Shown: one piece after another, positions 49,601-56,928 of the stretch
Position numbering within the stretch: the first letter of the stretch is position 1
Layout of the letters: every line of letters begins with the position of its first letter
NCBI RefSeq assembly: GCF_009184865.1
Contig: NZ_CP045096.1
Span: 3,472,001-3,536,000 of the forward strand
Length of the DNA stretch: 64,000 bases
Reading direction: 5' to 3'
DNA from: Streptomyces phaeolivaceus
Lineage (GTDB): Bacteria > Actinomycetota > Actinomycetes > Streptomycetales > Streptomycetaceae
The notes under the pieces: generated by a model
The model's database searches: none
What the model was told of the DNA's origin: nothing
What the model saw: the letters and a program-made list of their open reading frames with translations, nothing else
Translations under genes and position numbers: made by a program

Positions 49601-50451
49601 AAGGCGACGAAGGTACCGAGCGTGATATGGCCGCGCACGGCCAGCCAGCCGCCCAGCGCCAGCATCGCGACCTGGCCGAGGGCGGGGACGGCCTGGAGGG
49701 CGGGGGTGTACCGGGAATTGAACCGGATGGTGCGCAGGCGGCCGGCGAAGAGCCTGCGCCCCACCTCCCGCAGCTTCCCGGTCTCCTGCTCCTCCTGCCC
49801 GAACCCCTTCACCACGCGTACGCCGCTGACGGCGCCGTCGACCACACCGGCCACGGCGGCGGCCTGGGCCTGGGCGTACCAGGTGGCCGGGTGCAGCTTG
49901 GCGCGGCTGCGGCGGGCGATCCACCACAGGGCGGGGGCGACGGCGATCGCGACCAGGGTGAGCGGGAGGGAGAGCCACGCCATGATCCCGAGGGAGATCA
50001 GGAACAGCAGGACGTTGCCGATGGTCATCGGCAGCATGAAGAGGAGACCTTGGATCAGCTGGAGGTCGCTGGTCGCCCGGCCGACGACCTGGCCGGTGGA
50101 CAGCTCGTCCTGCCGGCGGCCGTCGAGCGCGGTGATCGTGCCGTACATCTCGGTGCGCAGGTCGTGCTGGACGTCGAGGGCGAGGCGTCCGCCGTAGTAG
50201 CGGCGGACATAGGTGGAGACGTACACGAGGAGGGCGGCGACGATCAGGGCCGCCGCCCAGGGGGCCATGTCCCTGGTGTTGTCCCCGATCACGTCATCGA
50301 TGATCACCTTGGTGATCAGGGGGACCAGCGCCATCACGGCCATGCCGGCCAGTGACGCGCCGAGGGCGAGCACGACGCCCTTCGGGTACCGCCACGCGTA
50401 TCCGGCCAGCCTCCGCGCCCAACCTCGGTCGCCCCCCTGCTGCGCTGCCAC
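46693..50451 (-). CDS. Fused heterodimeric-type ABC exporter (two TMD-NBD halves)
   Basis: 1252 residues, four domains: TMD1 (about 20-320), NBD1 with Walker A GSSGSGKST (Lys 383) and LSGGQ, a ~100-residue linker, TMD2 (about 680-950) and NBD2 with GETGAGKST (Lys 1047). In NBD1 the Walker B catalytic Glu is Asp (LLVLDDATS) and in NBD2 the signature is LSAGQ, the signs of one degenerate ATP site as in asymmetric multidrug exporters such as mycobacterial Rv0194. GTG 50451 has RBS GGAGGG. Probable efflux of drugs or lipids; substrate unknown. Confidence 0.93.
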   Translation of the reverse strand: MAAQQGGDRGWARRLAGYAWRYPKGVVLALGASLAGMAVMALVPLITKVIIDDVIGDNTRDMAPWAAALIVAALLVYVSTYVRRYYGGRLALDVQHDLRTEMYGTITALDGRRQDELSTGQVVGRATSDLQLIQGLLFMLPMTIGNVLLFLISLGIMAWLSLPLTLVAIAVAPALWWIARRSRAKLHPATWYAQAQAAAVAGVVDGAVSGVRVVKGFGQEEQETGKLREVGRRLFAGRLRTIRFNSRYTPALQAVPALGQVAMLALGGWLAVRGHITLGTFVAFSTYLAQLVGPVRMLALVLTVGQQARAGTERVLELIDTEPSLSDGTKTLPADAPATVEFDDVSFGYEGAPGRTRPVLDGLSFEIRSGETLAVVGSSGSGKSTVSLLLPRFYDVTRGAVLIGGHDVRELTLDSLRAAIGLVPEDSFLFSDTVRANIAYGRPDATDEQIEAAARTAQADRFIAELPEGYATKVGEHGLTLSGGQRQRVALARAILTDPRLLVLDDATSAVDARVEHEIHEALQHVMAGRTTLLIAHRRSTLNLADRIAVLDEGRLADIGTHEELERRSALYRRLLTDPDELGGVSPGHVRSVSSPPSAQDTPVRDSIRDELDAEFDAERGITPRLWTGDREPRDTAFDGTPATPELLAQVEALPPATDSPAVDEARAVAPEESYGLKRLLRGFGTPLALSLALVAVDAGMGLLLPVLIRHGIDDGVSQAALGAVWAAALLGLLAVVVQWAAQIGETRMTGRTGERVLYSLRLKIFAQLQRLGLDYYERELTGRIMTRMTTDVDALSTFLQTGLVTAFVSVVTFFGIMGALLVLDVQLALVVFATLPPLIVCTVYFRRASVKAYELARERVSVVNADLQESVAGLRIVQAFRRERDGGERFAAGSDSYRQARVHGQWLISIYFPFVQFLSSAAAAAVLIVGAHRVDAGTLTTGALVAYLLYIDLFFAPVQQLSQVFDGYQQATVSLGRIQELLREPTSTKAASAPLEVLSLRGDIAFEDVDFAYGATLDGEAALSGVRLVIPAGQTVAFVGETGAGKSTLVKLVARFYDPTGGRVTVDGTDLRDLDITSYRHRLGVVPQEAYLFQGTVRDAIAYGRPEATDAEVEAAARAVGAHDMIATLDGGYLHEVAERGRNLSAGQRQLIALARAELVNPDILLLDEATAALDLATEAQVNHATDRIAGRRTTLVVAHRLTTAARADRVVLMADGRVAEDGTHDELLRLDGLYARLWRTFVGDQVRARS

Positions 50452-50581
50452 GCCGGTGCCCTCCGTTCGTCGGGGTGGTCCTGGTCTCCGCAAGACACCA
50501 ACACGGCTGAAGTGGGATTTCATCCCCCCGCAATATTTGGGGGCGCCTGGAGGGGTGGGGGTGCGGGTTCGTCGGCGGGTG

Positions 50582-50741
50582 CGGGTGCGTGGGGGCTGGT
50601 CGCGCAGTTCCCCGCGCCCCGGAAGAACCAGGCCCCCGCGGGCCTGGAAGGTGGCGGGGCCGCGCCCCTGGAAAGCAGGGGGCGTAGCCCCTGCTTTCCA
50701 GGGGCGCGGGGAACTGCGCGAGAAGCCCCACCGGGCCCGCG
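50582..50741. repeat. Long dispersed inverted repeat, copy C
   Basis: Same family as copies A and B, but its arms read gcgcagttccccgcgcccc and ggggcgcggggaactgcgc. The G-to-A change in one arm is matched by C-to-T in the other, so pairing is kept. An inner hairpin ggaaagcaggggg/cccctgctttcc is also present. It fills most of the 333 bp between the ABC exporter and the phytase-like gene. Confidence 0.92.
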
Positions 50742-50784
50742 GTCGTCGACGTACCCGCGCCGCCCGAGCTGTCACGCGCCCGTC

Positions 50785-51873
50785 TCAGCCCACCCGGACC
50801 CGGAGCGAGATGAACCGGGTCGTCTGAACGGCGTTCTGGTTGTCGTCGCTGACCAGAAGCACACTCAGCCGCCCCGAGCCGACCCCCCGACCAACGCCAA
50901 CGCCAGCACCCGCACCCGCACCCGCACCCGCACCCGTGACAGTCATCCCCTCGATGTTGTCGAGCAGAGGATTCGGCTGCGGCTGCTTCGCCGTGGCGCC
51001 CAGGTCGGGGCAGTCCACGAGATCGGCGAGCAGGGTCTTCCGGACGAGCCGCACACCGTCCCCCTCCCCGGTCAGCACAGCCACCGCACGCGTATCGCTC
51101 GCCCGCCGCACATCAGCCACGTACAGCCGAACCGTGTTGCCGACCCCCGCCGTGAACCCCCGCTCCAGCACGAGCAACCGCCCGCCCGTCAACCCCACCA
51201 CCTCGACGACCCCGAGACCCGTGTCGGCCCGGTAGCCGTACTGCGTCGAGAGCCGGAGGTCCCGCCCCCCGCCACCGTGCCGCTGCCAGGTCTGGAGGCG
51301 GACGACCCCGGCGGCGTCACCGGAGAGCGCGCCCTCCATCGAGGCCAGCAGCGTGCGCCCGCCGGGCAGCAGGGTGAGCCCCTCGAAGGTCTGGTTGGTG
51401 ACGGCCCGCCCGGCCGGGGCGACCTTCAGCGCGTCGGGCACGGGCAGGCTGCCGAGGATCCGCCCGAGCCGGTCGTAGCGCCGTACGGTCGGCTCCGTCT
51501 CGGAGGTGATGAGCCGGGTGCCGTCCCGGTCGACGACCACCGCCTCGGAGTCGAGCGCGGCCCCGGTCTCCGTGGCGAGCGGGACGACGCCCTTCGGCCG
51601 GAGCGTGCGGCGGTCGAGGGTGAAGAGGGAGGACCGGTCGGAGACGGCGAGCAGCGAACCGTCGCGGTCGACGGCGAGGCCGGACAGGTTCCCGACGAAC
51701 GTGTTCTCGTACGTCGTCTTGTCGAGCGCGTCGGAGTAGCCCGTGATCGCCACGGACGGCGAACAGGCCTGCTCCCGAGGCGAGTCGGCGTGCACCGGCC
51801 CGGCGGCGGCGAGGGTGGTCGTGGCCGCCGCCAGGCCGGCGGTGAGGGTGGCGAGGAGCGTTCTCAGAGGCAT
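50785..51873 (-). CDS. Secreted phytase-like/esterase-like beta-propeller protein
   Basis: 362 residues. Signal peptide (TLLATLTAGLAAATTTLAAAG). The mature protein belongs to the phytase-like (esterase-like activity) family: NLSGLAVDRDGSLLAVSDR, LDSEAVVVDRDGTRLITSE and FEGLTLLPGGRTLLASMEG are successive propeller blades. Near the C-terminus, before the last blade, there is a Gly-Ala dipeptide run encoded by five cacccg hexamers (50907-50936) that may vary in length. ATG 51873 is chosen; GTG 51894 is possible. Confidence 0.85.
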   Translation of the reverse strand: MPLRTLLATLTAGLAAATTTLAAAGPVHADSPREQACSPSVAITGYSDALDKTTYENTFVGNLSGLAVDRDGSLLAVSDRSSLFTLDRRTLRPKGVVPLATETGAALDSEAVVVDRDGTRLITSETEPTVRRYDRLGRILGSLPVPDALKVAPAGRAVTNQTFEGLTLLPGGRTLLASMEGALSGDAAGVVRLQTWQRHGGGGRDLRLSTQYGYRADTGLGVVEVVGLTGGRLLVLERGFTAGVGNTVRLYVADVRRASDTRAVAVLTGEGDGVRLVRKTLLADLVDCPDLGATAKQPQPNPLLDNIEGMTVTGAGAGAGAGAGVGVGRGVGSGRLSVLLVSDDNQNAVQTTRFISLRVRVG

Positions 51874-51945
51874 CCCGTCACGGTAGGACGACACCGGTGA
51901 TACGGAGATGGCCTCACCGTGAACGTCCGGATGTCATCCGCCCCG

Positions 51946-52929
51946 CTACTGGGCGCCCCCGGCCTCCGGCACCGGCACGGTCGCCTCCTGCGGCCGGTCC
52001 GTGGGCACGTACCGCTCCACACTCACCGTCGCCCCGGACGCCGTCTTCTTCGCGGGCACCAGGTCCTTGTGGATGGCCTTGGAGACGGCCTGGATCGTGT
52101 TGACGCCGTACCGCATGTCCGGGTTGCCGTGGGTCAGGACGGTGATCGTGTAGTCCCGTCCGCCGCCCACGAACGTGCCCACGCTGTGCACCCGCCACCC
52201 GTGCGTGGCGCGGGACAGCCACCCGTTCTTGACGTGCGCCTTCACCGTGGACGGCGCCCCCGCCGGGGTGCCCCAGCGCTGCGAGGCGACGACCTGGTTC
52301 ATGAGCTTGAGGGTGTACGCCCGCGCGTTGTCGCTCAGCACGGTGTTCTTCGCGGTGAGCAGCGCGAGCAGCCGCTGCTCGTCCCGGACGGTGATCCGGG
52401 TGAGGCCCCAGTAGTTGTTCGCCCCCGGCTTGGTCTGCGTCATCTTGGCGGCCGTGAGGAACGCCTGGATCTTCTTCACGCCGAGCTGCTTCCACAGGGT
52501 GCTCGTGGAGGCGTTGTCCGACTTGGTGATCATGGCGGTCGCGAGCTTGGTCTCGCGGTCGGTGAGGTACCGGTTCGTCTTCTTCGCGTCGAAGAGCAGC
52601 GCGGCGAGCACGGTGACCTTGACGACGCTGGCCGAGTCGAAGGCGGTGTCGCCGCGCAGCGTGCAGGTGGTGTCGGTCGCGCGGTCGTACAGGCCGACCG
52701 CCACCGTCCCCTTCCGCTTCGCCAGCGCCGCCGTGATGTCCTTCTTCAGCTTGTCGGCCAGGCCGGCCTGTTTCGACGTACAGGTGACGGCGGGCGCGGC
52801 GGACGCGGCCGGCGCGAACGCCACCGCCGCCGACGTCATGGCCATCCCCGCGCCGATCCCCGCCGCAAGCACACGCGTCCGTCTGGACGTCCGTGACACC
52901 CGGGATACCCCCGATATCCGGTGAGTCAT
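51946..52929 (-). CDS. Class A beta-lactamase-like serine hydrolase
   Basis: 327 residues. Signal peptide ending AAPAVTC. Penicillin-binding fold: SVVK at 101-104 (SxxK nucleophile), SDN at 137-139, and KNG at 234-236 where KTG/KSG is usual. The Omega-loop Glu motif (ExxLN) of true class A enzymes is not clear. It may be a weak beta-lactamase or a cell-wall peptide hydrolase. The ~50 C-terminal residues form a Pro-rich tail. ATG 52929 chosen over 52944. Confidence 0.85.
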   Translation of the reverse strand: MTHRISGVSRVSRTSRRTRVLAAGIGAGMAMTSAAVAFAPAASAAPAVTCTSKQAGLADKLKKDITAALAKRKGTVAVGLYDRATDTTCTLRGDTAFDSASVVKVTVLAALLFDAKKTNRYLTDRETKLATAMITKSDNASTSTLWKQLGVKKIQAFLTAAKMTQTKPGANNYWGLTRITVRDEQRLLALLTAKNTVLSDNARAYTLKLMNQVVASQRWGTPAGAPSTVKAHVKNGWLSRATHGWRVHSVGTFVGGGRDYTITVLTHGNPDMRYGVNTIQAVSKAIHKDLVPAKKTASGATVSVERYVPTDRPQEATVPVPEAGGAQ

Positions 52930-53072
52930 AAAAACGCTTCCCATCCCGTTGAGTGACTGGAACCCGCCTCTGGCGGATTCACCACAGTCGACTCGCAAGA
53001 GTGGCCGATAGTTGTACGTCAGTTCCCATCGGATGAGTTCGGGGGCGGGCCGACCCCGTAGCCTCGGGTCCC

Positions 53073-53438
53073 ATGACCATCGGCTTGCAGACGATCCACG
53101 ACGTTCCCGTTCTGATGTGCGCCCGCGAAGGCGATGTGATCGCCGAGGAGGGCGACGCCCTGGATCTGATCGGTGATGCCGGGTACCAGGGCGCCGCCTG
53201 GGTCGTCGTGCCCGTCGAGCGTTTCGACGAGCGGTTCTTCGAGCTGAGCACCCGCCTCGCGGGCGATGTCATACAGAAGTTCGCGCAGTACCGGGTGGGC
53301 CTCGCCGTCGTCGGTGACATCTCCCGTCACACGGCGGCCAGTTCAGCGCTGACGGACTTCGTCCGTGAGTGCAACCGCAACCGGCAGACGTGGTTCGTGG
53401 GGGACGTCGACGAGCTGCGGGAGCGGCTCAGGGGCTGA
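53073..53438 (+). CDS. DUF4180 protein
   Basis: 121 residues, single domain: MCAREGDVIAEEGDALDLIG, WVVVPVERFDERFFELSTRLAG, FAQYRVGLAVVGDIS and NRNRQTWFVGDVDEL. DUF4180 proteins are small and cytoplasmic and have no known function. Its last 96 bp overlap the 3' end of the convergent PAP2 gene. Confidence 0.9.
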   Translation: MTIGLQTIHDVPVLMCAREGDVIAEEGDALDLIGDAGYQGAAWVVVPVERFDERFFELSTRLAGDVIQKFAQYRVGLAVVGDISRHTAASSALTDFVRECNRNRQTWFVGDVDELRERLRG

Positions 53439-54809
53439 GGCACCCGGCGCCGGGGCCCGCACCGGGGCCTGTATCGGCACCGGCACCGCCTCCGCCGTCC
53501 AGCGCCGGTCGAGCCGGAAGTAGCCGTACACCACCGAGGCCGTCGTCAGGAGGAGGAGTGGTCCGTACACCCAGGGGTGTCGGGCCATTTCCACCGGCAG
53601 ATAGCGGTAGGCGACCAGGAGCGCGACGAAGACCGCCGCGCCGTGGGCGACCAGCCGTATGCCCGAGCGGTCCCAGCCGCGGTCGATCGTGCGCAGGGCC
53701 GTCTCGATGGTGAGGGTGAAGACGACACCGGCGATGAGGTCCACGCCGTAGTGGTAGCCGAATCCCAGCGTCGCGGTGAGGGTGGCGACCAGCCAGAACG
53801 TGCCGGCGTGGCGCAGCGCGCGCGGGCCCCGGCGGGAGTGGATGAAGATCGCGGTGGCCCAGGCCGTGTGCAGGCTGGGCATGCAGTTGCGTGGCGTGAT
53901 GTCGTCGTACGGCATGGGGTGCGGGGTGCCGATCGGCGGGGATATGTCGGGCCACAGGTCGGCCAGCGCCCAGTGTCCGCCGCCGGTGCCGAAGGCGCCC
54001 GAGCCGTAGGCGAAGACGGGCCCGACCACGGGGAAGATCATGTAGATGCCCGGTCCGAGGAGGCCTATCAGCAGGAAGGTGCGCACCAGGTGGTGGCGCG
54101 GGAAGCGGCGTTCGACGCCCACGTGCCGCAGTTGGTAGAGCGCGACGACGACCGCGGCCACGGCGAGTTGGACGTAGACCCAGTCGAGGAGGGTGGAGCC
54201 GACCGGGCCGGTGGCCCGGAGCACGCGGCCCACCACCCAGGACGGGTTGCCGAGCGCGTGGTCGGCGGTCGCCAGATACGGGTCCAGCACGGTCGGGCGG
54301 GTCTTGGAGGTGATCAGCAGCCAGGCGTCACCGGTCTTGCGGCCGGCCACCAGCAGCAGACCGAGGCCCACGCCCTTGAGCAGCAGCGTCCGTTCGCGGC
54401 CGGTGCGGCGGGTGACGGCGAGGACCGCGCAGCCGAGCAGCACCCACAGCGCGCCGTTGCCGAACATCGTCTCGGCGTCGAAGGCCCAGCGCACCAGGAA
54501 GAAGACGAGGTCGACGCCGAGCGCGATCCCGAGGGCGACGAACCGCTGCCGCCAGGTGAGCACGACCATCATCAGCGCCATGCTGGCGTACAGCAAAGGC
54601 CCCGATTTCGGGGCGAATACCACTTCTCGTGCCTGGTTGGTGATCGGCCCGGGAAGGCCGTATCCCCGTGCGGCGATCTCCAGCGCGAGAACGAATCCGA
54701 CGGCCGCGACGGTCACCGCGGCCCACAGAATCACTCTCGGCCGGCGCCATGTGGTGGACGCGAAAGCACTGCGTATGCGCGGGACGGCCCGCGAGGCTAT
54801 GGGTATCAC
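53343..54809 (-). CDS. PAP2-family membrane phosphatase/transferase
   Basis: 488 residues, about 12 hydrophobic helices. The second half holds the PAP2 catalytic motifs PSLH (311-314) and GYHYGVD (His 353, Asp 357), as in actinomycete inositol-phosphoceramide-synthase-like lipid phosphatases. The C-terminal ~65 residues after the last helix are Pro-rich, and the final 32 residues are encoded opposite the DUF4180 gene. Likely a phospholipid or undecaprenyl-phosphate enzyme; substrate unknown. Confidence 0.9.
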   Translation of the reverse strand: MIPIASRAVPRIRSAFASTTWRRPRVILWAAVTVAAVGFVLALEIAARGYGLPGPITNQAREVVFAPKSGPLLYASMALMMVVLTWRQRFVALGIALGVDLVFFLVRWAFDAETMFGNGALWVLLGCAVLAVTRRTGRERTLLLKGVGLGLLLVAGRKTGDAWLLITSKTRPTVLDPYLATADHALGNPSWVVGRVLRATGPVGSTLLDWVYVQLAVAAVVVALYQLRHVGVERRFPRHHLVRTFLLIGLLGPGIYMIFPVVGPVFAYGSGAFGTGGGHWALADLWPDISPPIGTPHPMPYDDITPRNCMPSLHTAWATAIFIHSRRGPRALRHAGTFWLVATLTATLGFGYHYGVDLIAGVVFTLTIETALRTIDRGWDRSGIRLVAHGAAVFVALLVAYRYLPVEMARHPWVYGPLLLLTTASVVYGYFRLDRRWTAEAVPVPIQAPVRAPAPGASAPEPLPQLVDVPHEPRLPVAVALTDEVRQR

Positions 54810-55248
54810 CTAGCCGACCGATGCCTTGTTCGGTCGGCCAGGTCTCTTCTCAGTGGGCAGCATGACTTCCCGGTGAGTGGGCGGGTCACGGGTGAGTGAC
54901 GGGAGGGTGAACCGGACCACGACGGACGTGATCGCTCTATTGAAGACTGTCAATCGCCTGTCAGGGTTGCTCGGAACCAGTCAATTCTGTGCGACGGATC
55001 ACGGTCCCAGCACGCCCGAATCCCCACGTCAATGAGGGTCTCCCCTCGACTCGGGGCACCGGGAGGGGAGTTGGGTCACGGGGGTTGCCCCGTTCTCCAT
55101 AACGTCACCGAATCGCCTTCCCTTCGTAACACATGGACTGACCCGTCCATGCCAATCTCTCGGTTACCCACACAGTCAACCCGCGTAGAACGAGGCTCCC
55201 CGAACCAACTCCTCGCGCTGCGCGGCCCTCTGGGAAGGGACACCTCTC
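54810..55248. promoter_or_regulatory. Intergenic region upstream of the secreted nuclease
   Basis: 439 bp without a supported gene. It contains the inverted repeat atggac-tgaccc-gtccat (55133-55150), about 100 bp before the nuclease start, an ungapped AT-richer stretch near 54930-54985 (attgaagactgtcaatcg) and an RBS GGAAGGGA before ATG 55249. Promoters for both divergent genes must lie here. Confidence 0.45.
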
Positions 55249-56052
55249 ATGCCCTCTGCGCGGATACGCAGTTGGAAGTCGGTCGCTCTCGCGACGTCGG
55301 CCGTGCTCGTCGGTATCGTCCTCCCGGCGGCCACCGCCACCCCCGCCTCGGCGACGACGACCGCGTACGACGACACGTACTACGCGAACGCGATCGGCAA
55401 GACCGGTACGGCCCTGAAGTCCTCCCTCCACACGATCATCAGCGACCAGACGACGATCTCGTACTCGGCGGTCTGGAACGCGCTGAAGGTCACCGACCAG
55501 GACCCGAACAACAGCAGCAACGTCAAGCTGCTGTACAGCGGCATCTCCCGCAGCAAGTCGCTCAACGGCGGCAACTCCGGCAACTGGAACCGCGAGCACG
55601 TGTGGGCCCAGTCGCACGGCGACTTCGGCACCTCCGCCGGCCCCGGCACCGATCTGCACCACCTCCGCCCCGAGGACGTGGCGGTCAACGCCAGGCGCGG
55701 CAACCTCGACTTCGACAACGGCGGCAGCAGCTTCACCAACAGCGGCGGCAGCCTCGTCGACTCGAACTCCTTCGAGCCCCGCGACGCGGTCAAGGGCGAT
55801 GTGGCCCGCATGATCCTGTACATGGCCGTCCGCTACGAGGGCGACGACGGCTGGCCCAACCTGGAGCCCAACGACTCCGTCAACAACGGCGGCACCCGCT
55901 ACCACGGCCGCCTCTCCGTCCTCAAGAGCTGGAACGACGAGGACCCGCCGGACTCCTTCGAGGAGCGCCGCAACGAGCTGATCTACAGCAACTACCAGGG
56001 CAACCGGAACCCGTTCATCGACCACCCCGAGTGGGTCGAGGCGATCTGGTAG
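55249..56052 (+). CDS. Secreted endonuclease I-family nuclease
   Basis: 267 residues. Signal peptide (SVALATSAVLVGIVLPAATATPASA). Beta-beta-alpha-metal nuclease of the EndA/endonuclease I family: NREHVWAQSHG at 114-124 carries the catalytic His, and TDLHHLRPED (137-141 core) the metal ligands. It degrades extracellular DNA and RNA for nutrient use. Monocistronic. Confidence 0.95.
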   Translation: MPSARIRSWKSVALATSAVLVGIVLPAATATPASATTTAYDDTYYANAIGKTGTALKSSLHTIISDQTTISYSAVWNALKVTDQDPNNSSNVKLLYSGISRSKSLNGGNSGNWNREHVWAQSHGDFGTSAGPGTDLHHLRPEDVAVNARRGNLDFDNGGSSFTNSGGSLVDSNSFEPRDAVKGDVARMILYMAVRYEGDDGWPNLEPNDSVNNGGTRYHGRLSVLKSWNDEDPPDSFEERRNELIYSNYQGNRNPFIDHPEWVEAIW

Positions 56053-56111
56053 CAGCACCGTCCGGCAACAGCCACGCGCATCGAACCCCTGGTCCGGCGG
56101 CCGGGGGTTCG

Positions 56112-56138
56112 CCGCGTTCACCGCGTTCACCGCGTTCA
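56112..56138 (+). repeat. 9-bp tandem repeat, three units
   Basis: ccgcgttca repeated three times, 60 bp after the nuclease stop. Confidence 0.85.
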
Positions 56139-56206
56139 CCACGGCCCCTTTACCCGCCCCTGTGTGAATTCACAGGCGGCTGCCAGCCACGCCACAGTGC
56201 GCGCCC

Positions 56207-56760
56207 ATGCCGTCGCCGCACGGTGCGGTGGTGACATCTGCCACCGATCCACGCCCCCACGCCCCGCACACCACCGAGGCCACCGGCGCCGAGCCACCAT
56301 CACCGCCGGCCGCGCCCGCCACTCCCGTACGGCCGCCGGAGGCCGCACCGCGCTGGTCGCTCCCCGCGCTGATCGGGATCATGGTCCTGGCCGGGGTGCT
56401 GTACTCCTGGAACCTGTCCTCCTCCGGTCTGAACAGCTTCTACAGCGCGGCCGTGCTGAGCGGCACGGAGAGCTGGAAGGCGTGGTTCTTCGGCTCGCCG
56501 GACGCGGGGAACCTCCTCACCACCGACAAGCCGCCGTTCGTGCTGATGGGAGCGTGGGGGAGGGCCGCGGACCCGGCGGCAACTCCTCCCTCAGCTCCGA
56601 GGTGACCGCCTGGGTGCAGGAGAACGGCACGGCGGTGAAGGCGAGCGAGTACGGCGGCAGCGACACGTCGTCGGACAGTGACAGCACCGGTGACAGCGCC
56701 GGTGACAGCACCAGCCAGTCGGCGAGCGTGTACCGCCTGGACGCGTCGGACGTGAAGTAG
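56207..56760 (+). pseudogene. Internally deleted glycosyltransferase family 39-like gene
   Basis: The N-terminal ~110 residues look like an ArnT/PMT-type mannosyltransferase: Pro-rich start, a membrane segment (ALIGIMVLAGVLYSW), then SFYSAAVLSGTESWKAWFFGS and TTDKPPF, the family's first luminal loop. At about 56550 the frame breaks, and another frame supplies the family's typical C-terminal end (LSSEVTAWVQENGTAVKASEYGG to YRLDASDVK). Some 500 residues between them, including nearly all helices, are gone. Most probably a deletion remnant. Confidence 0.8.
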
Positions 56761-56778
56761 ACGCACCCCTCCCCACGG

Positions 56779-56810
56779 GAGCCCCCGGACGCACGCGCGT
56801 CCGGGGGCTC
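56779..56810 (+). terminator. Hairpin terminator after the collapsed glycosyltransferase gene
   Basis: 14-bp arms gagcccccggacgc and gcgtccgggggctc with a 4-base loop, 18 bp after the stop. Still intact although its gene is not. Confidence 0.8.
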
Positions 56811-56928
56811 TCGGCAGTTACCCATCCATGACATTCGGGCGTACAACCGGTGAACCCCCAGTCGAGTCGGACTACTTGGACGCGGCGCCCCCGCCACGCC
56901 GGACCCCACCGACCCGAAAGGCACGTGC

